This document shows positions 41,950 to 51,710 of a stretch of DNA of 64,000 bases, piece by piece; position 1 is the first letter of the stretch; each line of letters starts with the position of its first letter. Position numbers and translations under genes: made by a program. The DNA is from Paenibacillus doosanensis (GTDB taxonomy: Bacteria; Bacillota; Bacilli; Paenibacillales; NBRC-103111). Where the stretch lies: assembly GCF_025060755.1 (NCBI RefSeq), contig NZ_JANYUY010000008.1:100018-164017 (forward strand), in the 5' to 3' direction. The notes below the pieces were generated by a model, which was not told where the DNA came from, ran no database searches, and saw only the letters and a list, made by a program, of their open reading frames with translations.

Positions 41950-41964
41950 TGAGAATCATTATCA
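41950..41964. promoter_or_regulatory. Fur box upstream of the Btr-like regulator
   Basis: TGAGAATCATTATCA matches the 7-1-7 Fur box TGATAATnATTATCA at all but one position. It lies 46 bp before the regulator's start codon. Confidence 0.75.
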
Positions 41965-42004
41965 TTGATCTCATTGTAATTCAAAAAGAACAGCCCTTCA
42001 ATAC

Positions 42005-42031
42005 CAAAATAACCCAGCCTAGCGGCTGGGT
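42005..42031 (-). terminator. Terminator after the HAD phosphatase gene
   Basis: On the minus strand ACCCAGCC and GGCTGGGT pair around a four-base loop, followed by TATTTTGG. Confidence 0.75.
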
Positions 42032-42093
42032 CCTTGTCGAAACCGATACGTTTGTGCATGCAGTGGGAATTGGATACGGGGTTCCAACCGCTG

Positions 42094-42633
42094 TTAAAGT
42101 CGTGTGTTGTTCTGCTCTACAACCCACAAGGCCGCATCCAGCAAATCATCGGCCACGTAGTCCGGCTCCGTTTGCGCCCAACTGTTGCGGTAACGTCCGA
42201 TGGAGCCTTCTCCCCAGCCCGTTCTGACCAATATTTTCGTAGCGCCTACGGCCGCTGCGGCCAGTAGATCCGTCGAGCCAACGTCGCCGATGACGATGCA
42301 TCGGGTCAAATCGAGGGCATGCTCCCGCGCGGCGCGGAGCAGCATCCCCGGCGCCGGCTTATGGCAATCGCAACCTTGATTCGGTTCATGCGGGCAAATA
42401 TACGCTTGCTCGAACCCGAGCTTTGCGAACTCCTCGTAAAAATCTTCTTCGGCCGCTTCGCCCCGGGAAATTCTATGCTGATTCGTAAATGCGAACAGGC
42501 GAAGTCCTGACGCCCTGAGCATGCCGATAGCTTCCTCCGAAAAAGAATACGGGCGAAACTCCTTCGGGTGTACGAAATGCCCGTTCCCGCCGATCGTACC
42601 GTCTCTGTCTACAAAGACCGCCTGATACTTCAT
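42094..42633 (-). CDS. HAD-IIIA phosphatase, GmhB/HisB-N-like
   Basis: A 179-residue cytoplasmic phosphatase. The nucleophile motif is VFVDRDGT (D9, D11), motif II is FAFTNQH, a Zn-binding loop CPHEPNQGCDCHKP is present, and motif III/IV reads CIVIGDVGSTDLLAA. This is the D-glycero-D-manno-heptose-1,7-bisphosphate / histidinol phosphatase family, but no heptose or histidine genes are adjacent, so the substrate is open. The ATG at 42633 is chosen because homologues begin at the strand before DRDGT. The frame is open to 42708. Confidence 0.87.
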   Translation of the reverse strand: MKYQAVFVDRDGTIGGNGHFVHPKEFRPYSFSEEAIGMLRASGLRLFAFTNQHRISRGEAAEEDFYEEFAKLGFEQAYICPHEPNQGCDCHKPAPGMLLRAAREHALDLTRCIVIGDVGSTDLLAAAAVGATKILVRTGWGEGSIGRYRNSWAQTEPDYVADDLLDAALWVVEQNNTRL

Positions 42634-42715
42634 CCCCATCTCTCCCTCATCGGCATATTCGAATCCTATGAACCCCATATTTTCTTCCCTGTAGAGCCAT
42701 CTGCTCAAAAAAGGA

Positions 42716-43735
42716 CTACACCGTCGGCCCCAAAATGTCCTTCATATCAACCGACGCCTTGCGGCGCACGGATTCATAGGCGGCCAGCGCCACCGCCGCG
42801 GAGCGCATGCCGTCTTCGCCGCTGATCGGCGCCTGCCCCCTCTCGCGGACGGCGCGGACGAAATCGAGCAGCATATAGCGGTCCATCCGGTCGCCCCAGT
42901 GGCTCCACTGCGCTTTGCCCGCTTCGTCGCTGTACACTTCGTTCTTCTGTCCGAACGCATCGACGCTGATAACGCCTTCCGTTCCGATAATTTCCATCGT
43001 CACGTCGCCCCAGAACGGGAACGACTTGCTGCGCGACCAGCTCGTGTCGAGCACGGCGATGACGCCGCTCTCGAACGTCACATGCACCATGCCCGAGTCT
43101 TCGACCGGCAGATCGTGGAACAGCGTGCCCATCTCGGCGTATACGCGCGCCGGTTCGCTGCCGAGGAACCAGCGCATCAGATCCATCACGTGCACGGTAT
43201 GGTCGAGCACCGCCCCGCCGCCGGACAGCGCCGGATCGACGAACCAGCCGCCCGGCATGGAGCCGCGGTTCGTGCCTTTGATCGCGAGGATGTCGCCGAC
43301 GGCCCCGCGGTCCACGGCTTCCTTCGCCTGCACGACGGCAGGCAGGTAGCGGCACGGGAACGCCGTCATCAGCAGGACGCCGTTTTCCTCGCTGGCTGCG
43401 ATCATCGCCTGCATCTGGGGAACCGTCGTCCCGAGCGGCTTCTCGCACAATATATGCTTGCCCGCCCGGGCCGCGTGGATCGCAAGCTGCGCATGATGGA
43501 TATTCTCGGAGCAGATCACGACCGCATCCAGCTCCGGCCGCGCGAGCAGCTCGCGGTAATCCTCATAATACGAAGCGCCGTGCGAGTCCGCCAGCGGCTG
43601 AGCCCGCAGCTTATCGCTGTCGGCGATGCCGGCGATTTCCACGCCGGGCATCGATGCCAGCTCGCGGAAATAGCTGCGTCCATGAGAATGGGCGAGACTG
43701 ATGACGCCGATGTTCACTTTGGTTTGTTCAGACAT
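42716..43735 (-). CDS. Gfo/Idh/MocA family oxidoreductase (second)
   Basis: A 339-residue NAD(P)-dependent sugar or inositol dehydrogenase. The N-terminal Rossmann domain begins VNIGVISLAHSHG, then AVVICSENIHHAQLAIHAAR and the catalytic-type HILCEKPLGTT. The C-terminal domain has GGGAVLDHTVHVMDLMRWFL with the family His. The start follows GGAGG and overlaps the end of the preceding homologue by 8 bp, so the two are translated together. It may oxidise a sugar imported by the ABC system upstream. Confidence 0.9.
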   Translation of the reverse strand: MSEQTKVNIGVISLAHSHGRSYFRELASMPGVEIAGIADSDKLRAQPLADSHGASYYEDYRELLARPELDAVVICSENIHHAQLAIHAARAGKHILCEKPLGTTVPQMQAMIAASEENGVLLMTAFPCRYLPAVVQAKEAVDRGAVGDILAIKGTNRGSMPGGWFVDPALSGGGAVLDHTVHVMDLMRWFLGSEPARVYAEMGTLFHDLPVEDSGMVHVTFESGVIAVLDTSWSRSKSFPFWGDVTMEIIGTEGVISVDAFGQKNEVYSDEAGKAQWSHWGDRMDRYMLLDFVRAVRERGQAPISGEDGMRSAAVALAAYESVRRKASVDMKDILGPTV

Positions 43736-44747
43736 GAAGGCTTCCTCCCTTCCCGCCGCGGGCAAATTCGTCCATCCGGACCGGCTGCCCCGACTTCGCG
43801 GAGGCGATCGCCGCATGGGCGATCTCCATGGCGCGGTAGGCGTCCTCCGCCGTCACGATCGGCTCCTCGCCGCTGCGGATGCAATCCGCAAAATGCTCCA
43901 GCTCGTAATAATACGGGTCATGATAGGCGGGGCTTTTCGGCACCGCCACCTTCGGCCCGTCCTCCGCCGATTGGCGGGACGCATGCACCCGCAGCGATAC
44001 CGCATCATCCGAGTGGAAGCGCAGCACGCCCTTCGTTCCGGCAAATTCCGCCGCCGTCGTGAACGGCCCCGGATAGCCCCAATGGCCTTCCAGATTCGCA
44101 ATCGCTCCCTGCTTGAAGCGCAGCGTGACGAGCGCGTAATCCGTCTCCTCCGTCACGCGGTTCAAGGCGAACACCGTGTCGACTTCGCCGAAGACACTGC
44201 GCATATAATCGATGTCGTGAATGAGCAGATCGAGAATGACGCCGCCGCTCTTCTCGCGGTCGTAATACCAAGCCTTCGCTTTGCCCGGATGACCGCCGAT
44301 CCGCTTCGTATGCATGACGCCCGGCTCGCCGATGGCTCCTGCGCGCACCTTCGCCGCCAAATCCCGGTAGCTCGGGAAAAAACGCACGACCTGCGCGATG
44401 AACAGCCTGACCCCGTGCGACCGGCAGCCTGCGATGATGTCTTCGGCGTCCTCCAGCGTCGGCGCGATCGGCTTCTCGCAGACGATATGCACGCCCGCCC
44501 CGGCGGCCTGAAGCACGTACGGCTTATGCAAATAAGTCGGCAGACAGACGCTCAGCACATCCGGACGCTCCGCTTCGAGCATCTCCTCCAGACTTGCGTA
44601 CGCCTTCGTGCCGTTCTCCTCGGCAACCTTCTCCGCCGTCGGACGATCCGCATCGCAGACGCCGACAAGCCGCACTCCCGGCACGGACGGCCAGTTTCTG
44701 GCATGCGTTTTTCCCATAATACCGCAGCCCAATACTGCTGCTTTCAT
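43728..44747 (-). CDS. Gfo/Idh/MocA family oxidoreductase (first)
   Basis: A 339-residue NAD(P)-dependent oxidoreductase. Rossmann start AAVLGCGIMGKTHARNW, cofactor/catalytic block VHIVCEKPIAPTLED and C-terminal GGVILDLLIHDIDYMRSVFG with the catalytic His. The ATG at 44747 follows AAGGAG; ATG 44801 lies in the end of the binding-protein gene and has no ribosome site. It lies 28 bp behind that gene and overlaps the next oxidoreductase by 8 bp. Two consecutive dehydrogenases suggest oxidation and re-reduction (epimerisation) of an inositol or sugar; this is inference. Confidence 0.9.
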   Translation of the reverse strand: MKAAVLGCGIMGKTHARNWPSVPGVRLVGVCDADRPTAEKVAEENGTKAYASLEEMLEAERPDVLSVCLPTYLHKPYVLQAAGAGVHIVCEKPIAPTLEDAEDIIAGCRSHGVRLFIAQVVRFFPSYRDLAAKVRAGAIGEPGVMHTKRIGGHPGKAKAWYYDREKSGGVILDLLIHDIDYMRSVFGEVDTVFALNRVTEETDYALVTLRFKQGAIANLEGHWGYPGPFTTAAEFAGTKGVLRFHSDDAVSLRVHASRQSAEDGPKVAVPKSPAYHDPYYYELEHFADCIRSGEEPIVTAEDAYRAMEIAHAAIASAKSGQPVRMDEFARGGKGGSLHV

Positions 44748-44775
44748 AGCAACGCGCTCCTTTCCAACAAGGACG

Positions 44776-46410
44776 TTATTTTTGTTGACTATACCGTTCA
44801 TACGCCGCTTGGTACGTTTTCATATATTGATCAAGGCCCATTTTTTGAATCGTCGCCACGTATTTATCCCACTCGTCGAACGAAGCGGTGCCGTTGATGA
44901 ACTTGGCTTCCATCTCGGTTACATACGTTTGAATGTCTTTGCCGATTGACGACATAATCTCCGTTTCCGCATCGGTAAAGTTGAAGTTGTTCCAAATTTC
45001 CTTGACCGCGTACGGCTCCGCTTTCTTGCCTGCCGCCACCGATTCCGGAAGCGTCTCCGAGCCTTTGAAATATTTCTCCTGCACATAGCCCGGGTAGCTT
45101 CCGCCGAGCCAGGTGAAATTTTTGGCCAGCGCCTGATCCTGGGTCAAGCCTTGCGGATTTTTCGTAATCTCGTCCACATATTCCAGCTTGCCGTCGGCGC
45201 CCTCCCTGTAGGTCACGTCTTTTTGCCCCATGAAGTAAAATTTCGCTCCCTCGTCGCCGTAAAAATAATCCATCCAGCGCAAGGTCGCTTCCGGATATTT
45301 ATTTTTGTTCGTAATCGCAAAGGCGCCCACATGCACCATCGGCACTTTCACCTGCGAATACAGCTGGTCGCCGTGCGGTCCCTTCAAAGCGCCGAGCCCG
45401 ATATAGTTTTTCTGATTCATCAGCGTGGCCGGGTTCGGGATGACGGTGGAGCCGAGCACGCCCTTCTGCCCTTTGGCGTACAGCGCACTGTCCTTAATCG
45501 TGAAAATTTCCTTGTCGATTAATCCTTCCGAGTACAGCTTATTAATGAATTGCAGCACTTCCTTGTATTTCGGATCGGTTTTGGTGAACCGGAGCTTGTT
45601 CGTCGCAGGATCGACATCGACGTACGGATGCCCGAGTCCCCGGTTGCCGAGTCCCCACGCCCCTTTCAGCTGATTGATCAGATTGCCGATGCCGGCGCTG
45701 CTGTAAGGAATTTCATCCTTTTCGCCATTGCCGTTCAAATCGGTCTCTTTCACTTTCTTCAAGTACTGGTAAAATTCCTCCGTCGTCGCCGGTTCTTTTA
45801 TCCCGAGTTTATCGAGCCAGTCCTTGTTCACCCACAGCGGCGTCCCGATCAGCATCGGCAGGAAGGTCGGATCGTAGAATGAAGGGAGCGAATAGATGTT
45901 GCCGTCGGGCATCGTCAAGCCTTTCTTGATGTCCGGATATTTTTCCATCAGCTGCTTGAAATTGGGCGCATATTGGTCGATCAGATCGTTCAGCTTGATG
46001 AACACGCCCTGGCCGCCGTACTTCGTCAAGTCCGCGGCCGACAGGCGCGCGGAATAGAAGGCGTCGGGATAGTCCCCTCCGGCCAGCACCAGGTTCTTCT
46101 TCTCCGTCAAATTCTCGAAGGGTACGAGCTCGAACGTCACGTTGATGTTCGACTGCTTGGCGTATTCCTTCCATACGAGCGTATCCTCGAATTTGCTGCC
46201 GTTCGTCGGCGACTTGCCGGTAAAAAACTTCAGCGATATCGGCGCATTCACGATCGGCATGCCGCTCTTGTTCACCCCTTCGGGGGCGCTTGCCGCTCCC
46301 TGTTTGCCGCCTTCGCCGGCGCTGTCCGCATTGCCGCTGCATCCGGCGAGCATGGTTCCAGCCATCGTCACGGTCAGTACGGACGCCATCCATCTATTGT
46401 TTTTTTTCAT
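44776..46410 (-). CDS. Extracellular solute-binding lipoprotein
   Basis: A 544-residue lipoprotein. The signal peptide MKKNNRWMASVLTVTMAG leads to the lipobox LAGC (Cys about 23). An LplA-like binding domain follows, with LAGGDYPDAFYSARLSAADL, GAFAITNKNKYPEATLRWMD and a C-terminal YVATIQKMGLDQYMKTYQAA. GGAGGAG stands before ATG 46410; a second ATG 18 bp upstream is also in frame. It serves the two permeases encoded directly upstream and lies ahead of the two oxidoreductases in one minus-strand operon. Confidence 0.92.
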   Translation of the reverse strand: MKKNNRWMASVLTVTMAGTMLAGCSGNADSAGEGGKQGAASAPEGVNKSGMPIVNAPISLKFFTGKSPTNGSKFEDTLVWKEYAKQSNINVTFELVPFENLTEKKNLVLAGGDYPDAFYSARLSAADLTKYGGQGVFIKLNDLIDQYAPNFKQLMEKYPDIKKGLTMPDGNIYSLPSFYDPTFLPMLIGTPLWVNKDWLDKLGIKEPATTEEFYQYLKKVKETDLNGNGEKDEIPYSSAGIGNLINQLKGAWGLGNRGLGHPYVDVDPATNKLRFTKTDPKYKEVLQFINKLYSEGLIDKEIFTIKDSALYAKGQKGVLGSTVIPNPATLMNQKNYIGLGALKGPHGDQLYSQVKVPMVHVGAFAITNKNKYPEATLRWMDYFYGDEGAKFYFMGQKDVTYREGADGKLEYVDEITKNPQGLTQDQALAKNFTWLGGSYPGYVQEKYFKGSETLPESVAAGKKAEPYAVKEIWNNFNFTDAETEIMSSIGKDIQTYVTEMEAKFINGTASFDEWDKYVATIQKMGLDQYMKTYQAAYERYSQQK

Positions 46411-46463
46411 ATATTGCTCCTCCTTCAATAGTCCCTCATATCATTATACCGCTGCATTCGGCA

Positions 46464-47345
46464 TTACCCTTTCAGAGCGCCGACCATCACGCCTTTGACG
46501 AAATATTTTTGCAAAAAAGGATACAGCAGCAGCACCGGCAAATTCGCCACCATCACGGCCGCAAACTTGATCGCCTCCGCATCCATAATGCTTCTTGCCA
46601 GCGAATCGTCGCTGACGTCGACCATCTCCTGCATTTGACCCTGCACGAGAATTTCCCTTAAGATCAGCTGCAGCGGATATTTGGCGCGATCGGTCAAGTA
46701 GATCAAAGCGTTAAAATACGCGTTCCAATGTCCTACGCTATAGAACAACACCATGACGGCCAAGATCGGAACCGACAGCGGCAGCACGATCCGCACCAGC
46801 GTCTGCATATTGGAGCAGCCGTCGATGGAAGCGGCTTCGTGAATCTCGCCTGGAATGCTGCTTTGAAAAAATGTGCGCATGATGACGATGTTCCACACCG
46901 ACAAGGCCGACGGAATGACCATCGCCCAGTACGTATTGAGCATGCCCAGCTTCTTGATCAGAAGATAGGTCGGCACCATTCCGCCGCTGAAAAACATCGT
47001 GAACAAAATCAGCGCCGTAAACACATGGCGTCCGTAAAACTCTTTGCGCGACAGCGGGTAAGCGGCCGCCACCGTCATGATCAGGTTGATGGCGGTTCCG
47101 ACGACCGTGTACGAGATCGTGTTCATATAGCCCGACAATATCTCTTTGTTCTGCAAAATGCGTTCGTAGCCGACCAGGGTGACGCCCTTCGGCCACAGCC
47201 ATACTTCGCCGCGAATGACCGCCTCCGGACTGCTGAAGGATGCTATCAGAACGAAGAACAGCGGGTACAGCACCGCCAAGCTGACGACAATCAACAGCGT
47301 ATGAATGAGCGCGTTGACCCATCGGTCGGATCGGCTTTCCAGCAT
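46464..47345 (-). CDS. Carbohydrate ABC transporter permease, LplC/YtcP type
   Basis: A 293-residue permease with about six helices, starting VNALIHTLLIVVSLAVLYPL. The cytoplasmic EAA-type loop is IPGEIHEAASIDGCSNM, and the C-terminus is KYFVKGVMVGALKG. The start follows GGAGGGG and lies 16 bp after the first permease. As in the other importer of the window no ATPase gene is present, so a shared MsmX-like ATPase is assumed. Confidence 0.92.
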   Translation of the reverse strand: MLESRSDRWVNALIHTLLIVVSLAVLYPLFFVLIASFSSPEAVIRGEVWLWPKGVTLVGYERILQNKEILSGYMNTISYTVVGTAINLIMTVAAAYPLSRKEFYGRHVFTALILFTMFFSGGMVPTYLLIKKLGMLNTYWAMVIPSALSVWNIVIMRTFFQSSIPGEIHEAASIDGCSNMQTLVRIVLPLSVPILAVMVLFYSVGHWNAYFNALIYLTDRAKYPLQLILREILVQGQMQEMVDVSDDSLARSIMDAEAIKFAAVMVANLPVLLLYPFLQKYFVKGVMVGALKG

Positions 47346-47361
47346 AGATTTCTCCCCTCCT

Positions 47362-48267
47362 TTACCATAAGCTGGTTTCGCTGACTTTGCGGGCGATCCG
47401 GTTTACCGTCAGCAGCAAAATAAAGTTGACCACCGAATTGAACAGGCCGACGGCTGCGGAATAGCTGAATTCCGCCCCGAGAATGCCGCTGCGGTACACG
47501 CTGGTCGAGATGACGTCGGATGCGGCCATGTTCAGCGAGTTTTGCATCAGGAACACTTTCTCGAATCCGACGCCGAGAATCGACCCGACGTTCAGAATAA
47601 GCAGCACGATGACGGTCGGCATAATCCCCGGCAGATTAATATGCCAAATGCGGCGCAGCCGGCTGGCCCCGTCTACCCGGGCGGCTTCGTGAAGCTGCGG
47701 ATCGATCCCGGACAGCGCAGCCAAGTAGATGATCGAGCTCCAGCCCATTTGCTGCCATACGCCGGACCAGACGTAGATCGACTTGAACCAGCCCGGCTCG
47801 GTCATGAAGGAAATCGGTTCCCCGCCGAACAGGCGGATGGCGATGTTGACGAGCCCCGTTTCCGGAGAGAGGAACATCATGATCATCCCGACCGCAACGA
47901 CCGTGGATAAAAAATGCGGCGCATATGTCACCGTCTGCACAAATCTGCGGAACAGGCTCGACTTCACCTCGTTAATCATCAGCGCCAGCACAATCGGCAC
48001 GGGAAAGCCGACGATCAGCTGATACAGTCCGATGCCCAGCGTATTTCGGATCAGCCGCCAAAAATAGAAGCTGTCGAAAAACCGCTCAAAATGTTTAAAC
48101 CCGACCCATGGACTGCCCCAGATGCCTTTGGTTGCGATAAAATCTTTAAAGGCGATTTGCACGCCGTACATGGGCACATATTCAAAAATGATGAAAAATG
48201 CCAGCACCGGTAAAAACAGCAGATACAGATCGTAATTTTTTTTGATGCGCTTGAAAGCTGTATTCAT
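47362..48267 (-). CDS. ABC transporter permease, LplB type
   Basis: A 301-residue permease. It opens with a basic segment and YLLFLPVLAFFIIFEYVPMY; the EAA-type loop reads GIDPQLHEAARVDGASRL. The ATG at 48267 follows AAGGAAGG; an upstream ATG at 48306 is in frame but has a weaker ribosome site. It is the first gene of the importer/oxidoreductase operon and is divergent from the membrane-bound AraC regulator, whose gene begins 228 bp away. Confidence 0.92.
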   Translation of the reverse strand: MNTAFKRIKKNYDLYLLFLPVLAFFIIFEYVPMYGVQIAFKDFIATKGIWGSPWVGFKHFERFFDSFYFWRLIRNTLGIGLYQLIVGFPVPIVLALMINEVKSSLFRRFVQTVTYAPHFLSTVVAVGMIMMFLSPETGLVNIAIRLFGGEPISFMTEPGWFKSIYVWSGVWQQMGWSSIIYLAALSGIDPQLHEAARVDGASRLRRIWHINLPGIMPTVIVLLILNVGSILGVGFEKVFLMQNSLNMAASDVISTSVYRSGILGAEFSYSAAVGLFNSVVNFILLLTVNRIARKVSETSLW

Positions 48268-48494
48268 GTTCACCTTCCTTTCTTCCCCCTTGCTCATGGC
48301 AGTCACCTGGCCTGCTCCCCGACCCGAATCATAAGCCCGTCAAGCCCGCTTTGCCTATAGACCTTTCTTTTGTTTTCGGGCTTTACCTTCGTTTCTAAAA
48401 AAGTGATAAGAATCTAAAATTTTGCTCCTTCCCTCGCAAAAGCGCTTCCTGTAAGATGGAAGAGATAACCAAGCCGTCAAAGGAGCGCGTCCCG

Positions 48495-50759
48495 ATGTAT
48501 CAAGCTCAGCCCAAAAAAACATCTCTGTTCGTCACCATCCTGATCAGCTTTTTGGTCATTGTGCTGCTGTTCTTCGCTCTCGATATGGTCGCTTTCGTGT
48601 TCTTCAAAAGCAAATATCAGGACGAGCTGATCCGCTATAACCGACTCACCTTGCAAAATACGGCGGAGCGGTACAACACGCATTTCAATCGGATTAAGTC
48701 CGTGCTCTACCAATCGTACAACGACACCGACGTCGTCGGCTTCAATCGCCAGCTGCTCACGAAGGACGAGAACGATATCGACTATCTGCAAGGCAAAAAA
48801 ATTATCGGTTTGCTGCGCGCCGAAGTGTTCAATCCGCAGCTGTACCTGGACAATATGATCGTTTATTACAATTCCAAGTCGATGACCTTCGACAAGGACG
48901 GCAGCAGCCAGGCCGAGGATCAATACAATCTGCTGTATACGAGCGAGCAGTATCCGTTCGACTCCTGGAGCAAGCAGCTCGCCGAGAGTCCGAACTTCTC
49001 CATCCTGCCGGTATCGGATTTTTACACGGGGTGGAATGTGCCCGAGAAGAAATCGCTTTTGCCGATCAGCTTCAAGCTCCCGGACAGCAATTATATGATT
49101 ACGGCCTTTATGGATATCGCCAAGGCGCAGGAAGCGTTCTTCGACGATACCGATAACGCCCGCCGGTTTATGATTATCGATAAGAACGGCACGGCTCTGT
49201 ACCCGGCTGCGGGAGAGTGGTCCTCGGGCGATTTGCCGGCCTTTTCTCCGGGGAGCAATTATGTACTGGAGGACGGCTATTATTATTTCAAGGAAACCGA
49301 CGCGGACGGGATCACTTACGTCACCACCGTGCCCAATGCGGCCATCGCCTCCCAGCTCAACCGGCTGATGGTTACGCTGTTGGTGCTGTTTATTTTGTCG
49401 CTGGCTCTCGGTATCGCCGTTTCGTTCTATTACAGCAAGCGGATTAACCGCCCGGTGAAGCAGCTGATTTCTTCGATCGTCAACGGCTCGTCGTCCGAAC
49501 TGATGAAGGCGGCCAGCTCGATCAGTGAATTCGCCTTTATTCACAACAAAATTATGGATCTGGTCAAGGAAAAAAACGTCATTCAAAGCGAGCTGTCCAG
49601 CAAGCAATCGATTCTGAAAAGCTACAATTACATCAACAAGCTCAAAAGCATCAATACCGACATCAGCGAATGGAAAGACTTCATGGCCGCCGAGGAGAGC
49701 TTCACCATCGTCCTCTACCTGCTGCGATTCCGCTCAGGTCCGTTCGACGATAATCTGATCAAAAAAGAGCGCGCCGCCTACTATTTCCGGGAGCATATCG
49801 CGCTGATCTTCTCCGAGCGTTTTCCCGGCTGCCATACGTTTCAAATGGAAAAAAATCAAATTCTTACCGTCATTACCGGCCGGCAGGAGAAGGAACAGAT
49901 CGCCGAGGTGCTGCGCGAGCTAAAGATCGTCTTCGACCGGGACAAGGACTACAGCCTGTTCACCGTCGCCGTCAGCTCTTGGTTCGAGCATTCGACCCAG
50001 TTCAATCACGCGTACCGGCAAGTGCTGGAGATGGTCAAGCAGGCGAAGCTGGAGGAAGAGACGCAGATTATGCTGGAGAATAGGGCCGTTCCGTCCGCCT
50101 CTACGCTCAGTCCCGCCCAGGATCAGGAGCTGAACGCCCGGCTGCAGGCCGGCGACGAATCCGGCTCGCTGGAGCTCGTCGTCCGCTTTCTCGACGATAT
50201 GTATGCGAAAGAGGCGAGCATCACGCAGTTCGCTTCCTTCGCCGGATGGCTCGAAGCCAAGATATGGAAGTTTATGGATTTGTACGGTATCGGGCCCGGC
50301 GCCTCATGGCCGCTCAAGCCGCTGATGCAGCAGTTGAAGGAATGCTGCACGCTGGAGGAATATAAAAAAACGTGCCGGGACATTCTGAAGCTGGTCGCGG
50401 CGCTGATTTCGGAGAAAAAAGAGGAAAGCGATCCGATCGTCACGTTCGTGATGGATCATCTGCATACCAAGTACGGGGACGATTTGTCCCTCGATTACTT
50501 GGCCGATAAGCTCAATATGTCGAGCGCTTATTTATCCGTCTATATTAAGGAAAAAACCGGCGTCAACTTCAGCGATCATCTGAACGACATCCGTATCCGC
50601 AAGGCGCAGGAGCTGCTGGCGGGCACCGATTCCAGCATCAACGACGTCAGCGTGCAGATTGGGTACCGCAATATTACGTCGTTTAACCGGATGTTCAAGA
50701 AGTGGACCGGCATGACGCCGAGCGAATACCGGAGAAGCGCTATGGTCGCCCAGCGGTAA
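48495..50759 (+). CDS. Membrane-anchored AraC family regulator with extracytoplasmic sensor (YesS/YtdP-like)
   Basis: A 754-residue one-component sensor-regulator. TM1 is FVTILISFLVIVLLFFALDM. A roughly 250-residue extracytoplasmic Cache-like domain follows, then TM2 LMVTLLVLFILSLALGIAVS, a long cytoplasmic linker and a C-terminal AraC domain with LDYLADKLNMSSAYLSVYIK and INDVSVQIGYRNITSFNRMF, ending GMTPSEYR. The ATG at 48495 has AAAGGAG nine bases upstream; the ATG at 48456 does not. It is divergent from the LplB-type importer operon and almost certainly controls it in response to an extracellular sugar. Confidence 0.9.
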   Translation: MYQAQPKKTSLFVTILISFLVIVLLFFALDMVAFVFFKSKYQDELIRYNRLTLQNTAERYNTHFNRIKSVLYQSYNDTDVVGFNRQLLTKDENDIDYLQGKKIIGLLRAEVFNPQLYLDNMIVYYNSKSMTFDKDGSSQAEDQYNLLYTSEQYPFDSWSKQLAESPNFSILPVSDFYTGWNVPEKKSLLPISFKLPDSNYMITAFMDIAKAQEAFFDDTDNARRFMIIDKNGTALYPAAGEWSSGDLPAFSPGSNYVLEDGYYYFKETDADGITYVTTVPNAAIASQLNRLMVTLLVLFILSLALGIAVSFYYSKRINRPVKQLISSIVNGSSSELMKAASSISEFAFIHNKIMDLVKEKNVIQSELSSKQSILKSYNYINKLKSINTDISEWKDFMAAEESFTIVLYLLRFRSGPFDDNLIKKERAAYYFREHIALIFSERFPGCHTFQMEKNQILTVITGRQEKEQIAEVLRELKIVFDRDKDYSLFTVAVSSWFEHSTQFNHAYRQVLEMVKQAKLEEETQIMLENRAVPSASTLSPAQDQELNARLQAGDESGSLELVVRFLDDMYAKEASITQFASFAGWLEAKIWKFMDLYGIGPGASWPLKPLMQQLKECCTLEEYKKTCRDILKLVAALISEKKEESDPIVTFVMDHLHTKYGDDLSLDYLADKLNMSSAYLSVYIKEKTGVNFSDHLNDIRIRKAQELLAGTDSSINDVSVQIGYRNITSFNRMFKKWTGMTPSEYRRSAMVAQR

Positions 50760-50896
50760 GCTGCGGCGGCCGTAGCGGCTGCGGCTGCAGCTGTAGCTGC
50801 GGGCAACCGGGCCGATCGCAACCGGTAAAGCGCCGCGGTGTCCGACAGCGGCTGAAGGCGAAGCAAGAGGCTCCCGGACAGGCCGGCGGCAGCCTG

Positions 50897-51661
50897 TTAG
50901 GCCTCCAGCTCCTTCATCTGAAGAACGACCGGGCAATGATCGCTGCCCATCACCTCGCAGGCGATTTGCGAATCTTCCAGCGAAGCGGTCAACCGGGAAG
51001 AAATAAGAAAATAGTCGATCCGCCATCCGATATTCCGCTCGCGTACCTTCGGCATAAATGACCACCATGTATACGCATCGGTTTTCTCGGGGTAGAGATG
51101 ACGGAAGCTGTCGACGAATCCGGCCTCCAGCAGCTCGGTCATTTTTCCCCGCTCCTCCGGCGTGAAGCCCGAATTGTTCCGGTTGGACTTCGCATTCTTC
51201 AGGTCGATCTCTTCATGCGCCACGTTCAAATCTCCGCAAACAATTAGCGGTTTCTTGGCATCGAGCTGCTGCAGATAAGCCCGGAACCGTTCTTCCCACT
51301 CCAGCCGGTAATCCAGCCTCGATAAGTCGCGTCTCGCATTCGGCGTATACACATTGACCAGATAAAAGTCCTTGAACTCCATCGTAATCGTCCGGCCTTC
51401 CGGCTCGCTGTCCTCTTCCAGACCGTACCGTACGGAAAGCGGCTTATGCTTGGAAAATACGGCCGTGCCGGAATAACCCTTCTTCTCCGCATAGTTCCAA
51501 TACTGCTCATAGCCTTCAAGATGCTCCAGTTGAATTTGCCCTTCCTGCAGCTTGGTCTCCTGAATGCAGAACAAATCCGCGTCGACCGCTTGAAAGTAAT
51601 CGTTGAATCCTTTGTTAACACAGGCTCTCAACCCGTTGACGTTCCATGATACGAGCTTCAT
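50897..51661 (-). CDS. exoA: Exodeoxyribonuclease III
   Basis: A 254-residue DNA repair nuclease of the EEP fold. It starts MKLVSWNVNGLRACVNKGF, then FCIQETKLQEGQI with the metal-binding Glu, VNVYTPNARRDLSRLDYRLE with the catalytic Tyr/Asp region, CGDLNVAHEEIDLKN, and the final SDHCPVVLQM with the catalytic Asp-His. It cleaves at abasic sites and removes 3'-blocking groups. The start follows TTGGGAGA. The 137 bp after the stop are a low-complexity GC-rich stretch (repeats of GCGGCTGCGGCTGCAG type). Confidence 0.95.
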   Translation of the reverse strand: MKLVSWNVNGLRACVNKGFNDYFQAVDADLFCIQETKLQEGQIQLEHLEGYEQYWNYAEKKGYSGTAVFSKHKPLSVRYGLEEDSEPEGRTITMEFKDFYLVNVYTPNARRDLSRLDYRLEWEERFRAYLQQLDAKKPLIVCGDLNVAHEEIDLKNAKSNRNNSGFTPEERGKMTELLEAGFVDSFRHLYPEKTDAYTWWSFMPKVRERNIGWRIDYFLISSRLTASLEDSQIACEVMGSDHCPVVLQMKELEA

Positions 51662-51710
51662 TCTCTTAATCTCCCAACTATAACGGTTTCTTTTCTATTA
51701 CATAGTATAG

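Noticed and set aside
50765..50806. GCGGCTGCGGCTGCAGCTGT-type repeat after the AraC regulator gene
   Set aside because: A simple low-complexity stretch of GCNGC units. Too short and irregular for a CRISPR or a protein-coding repeat.
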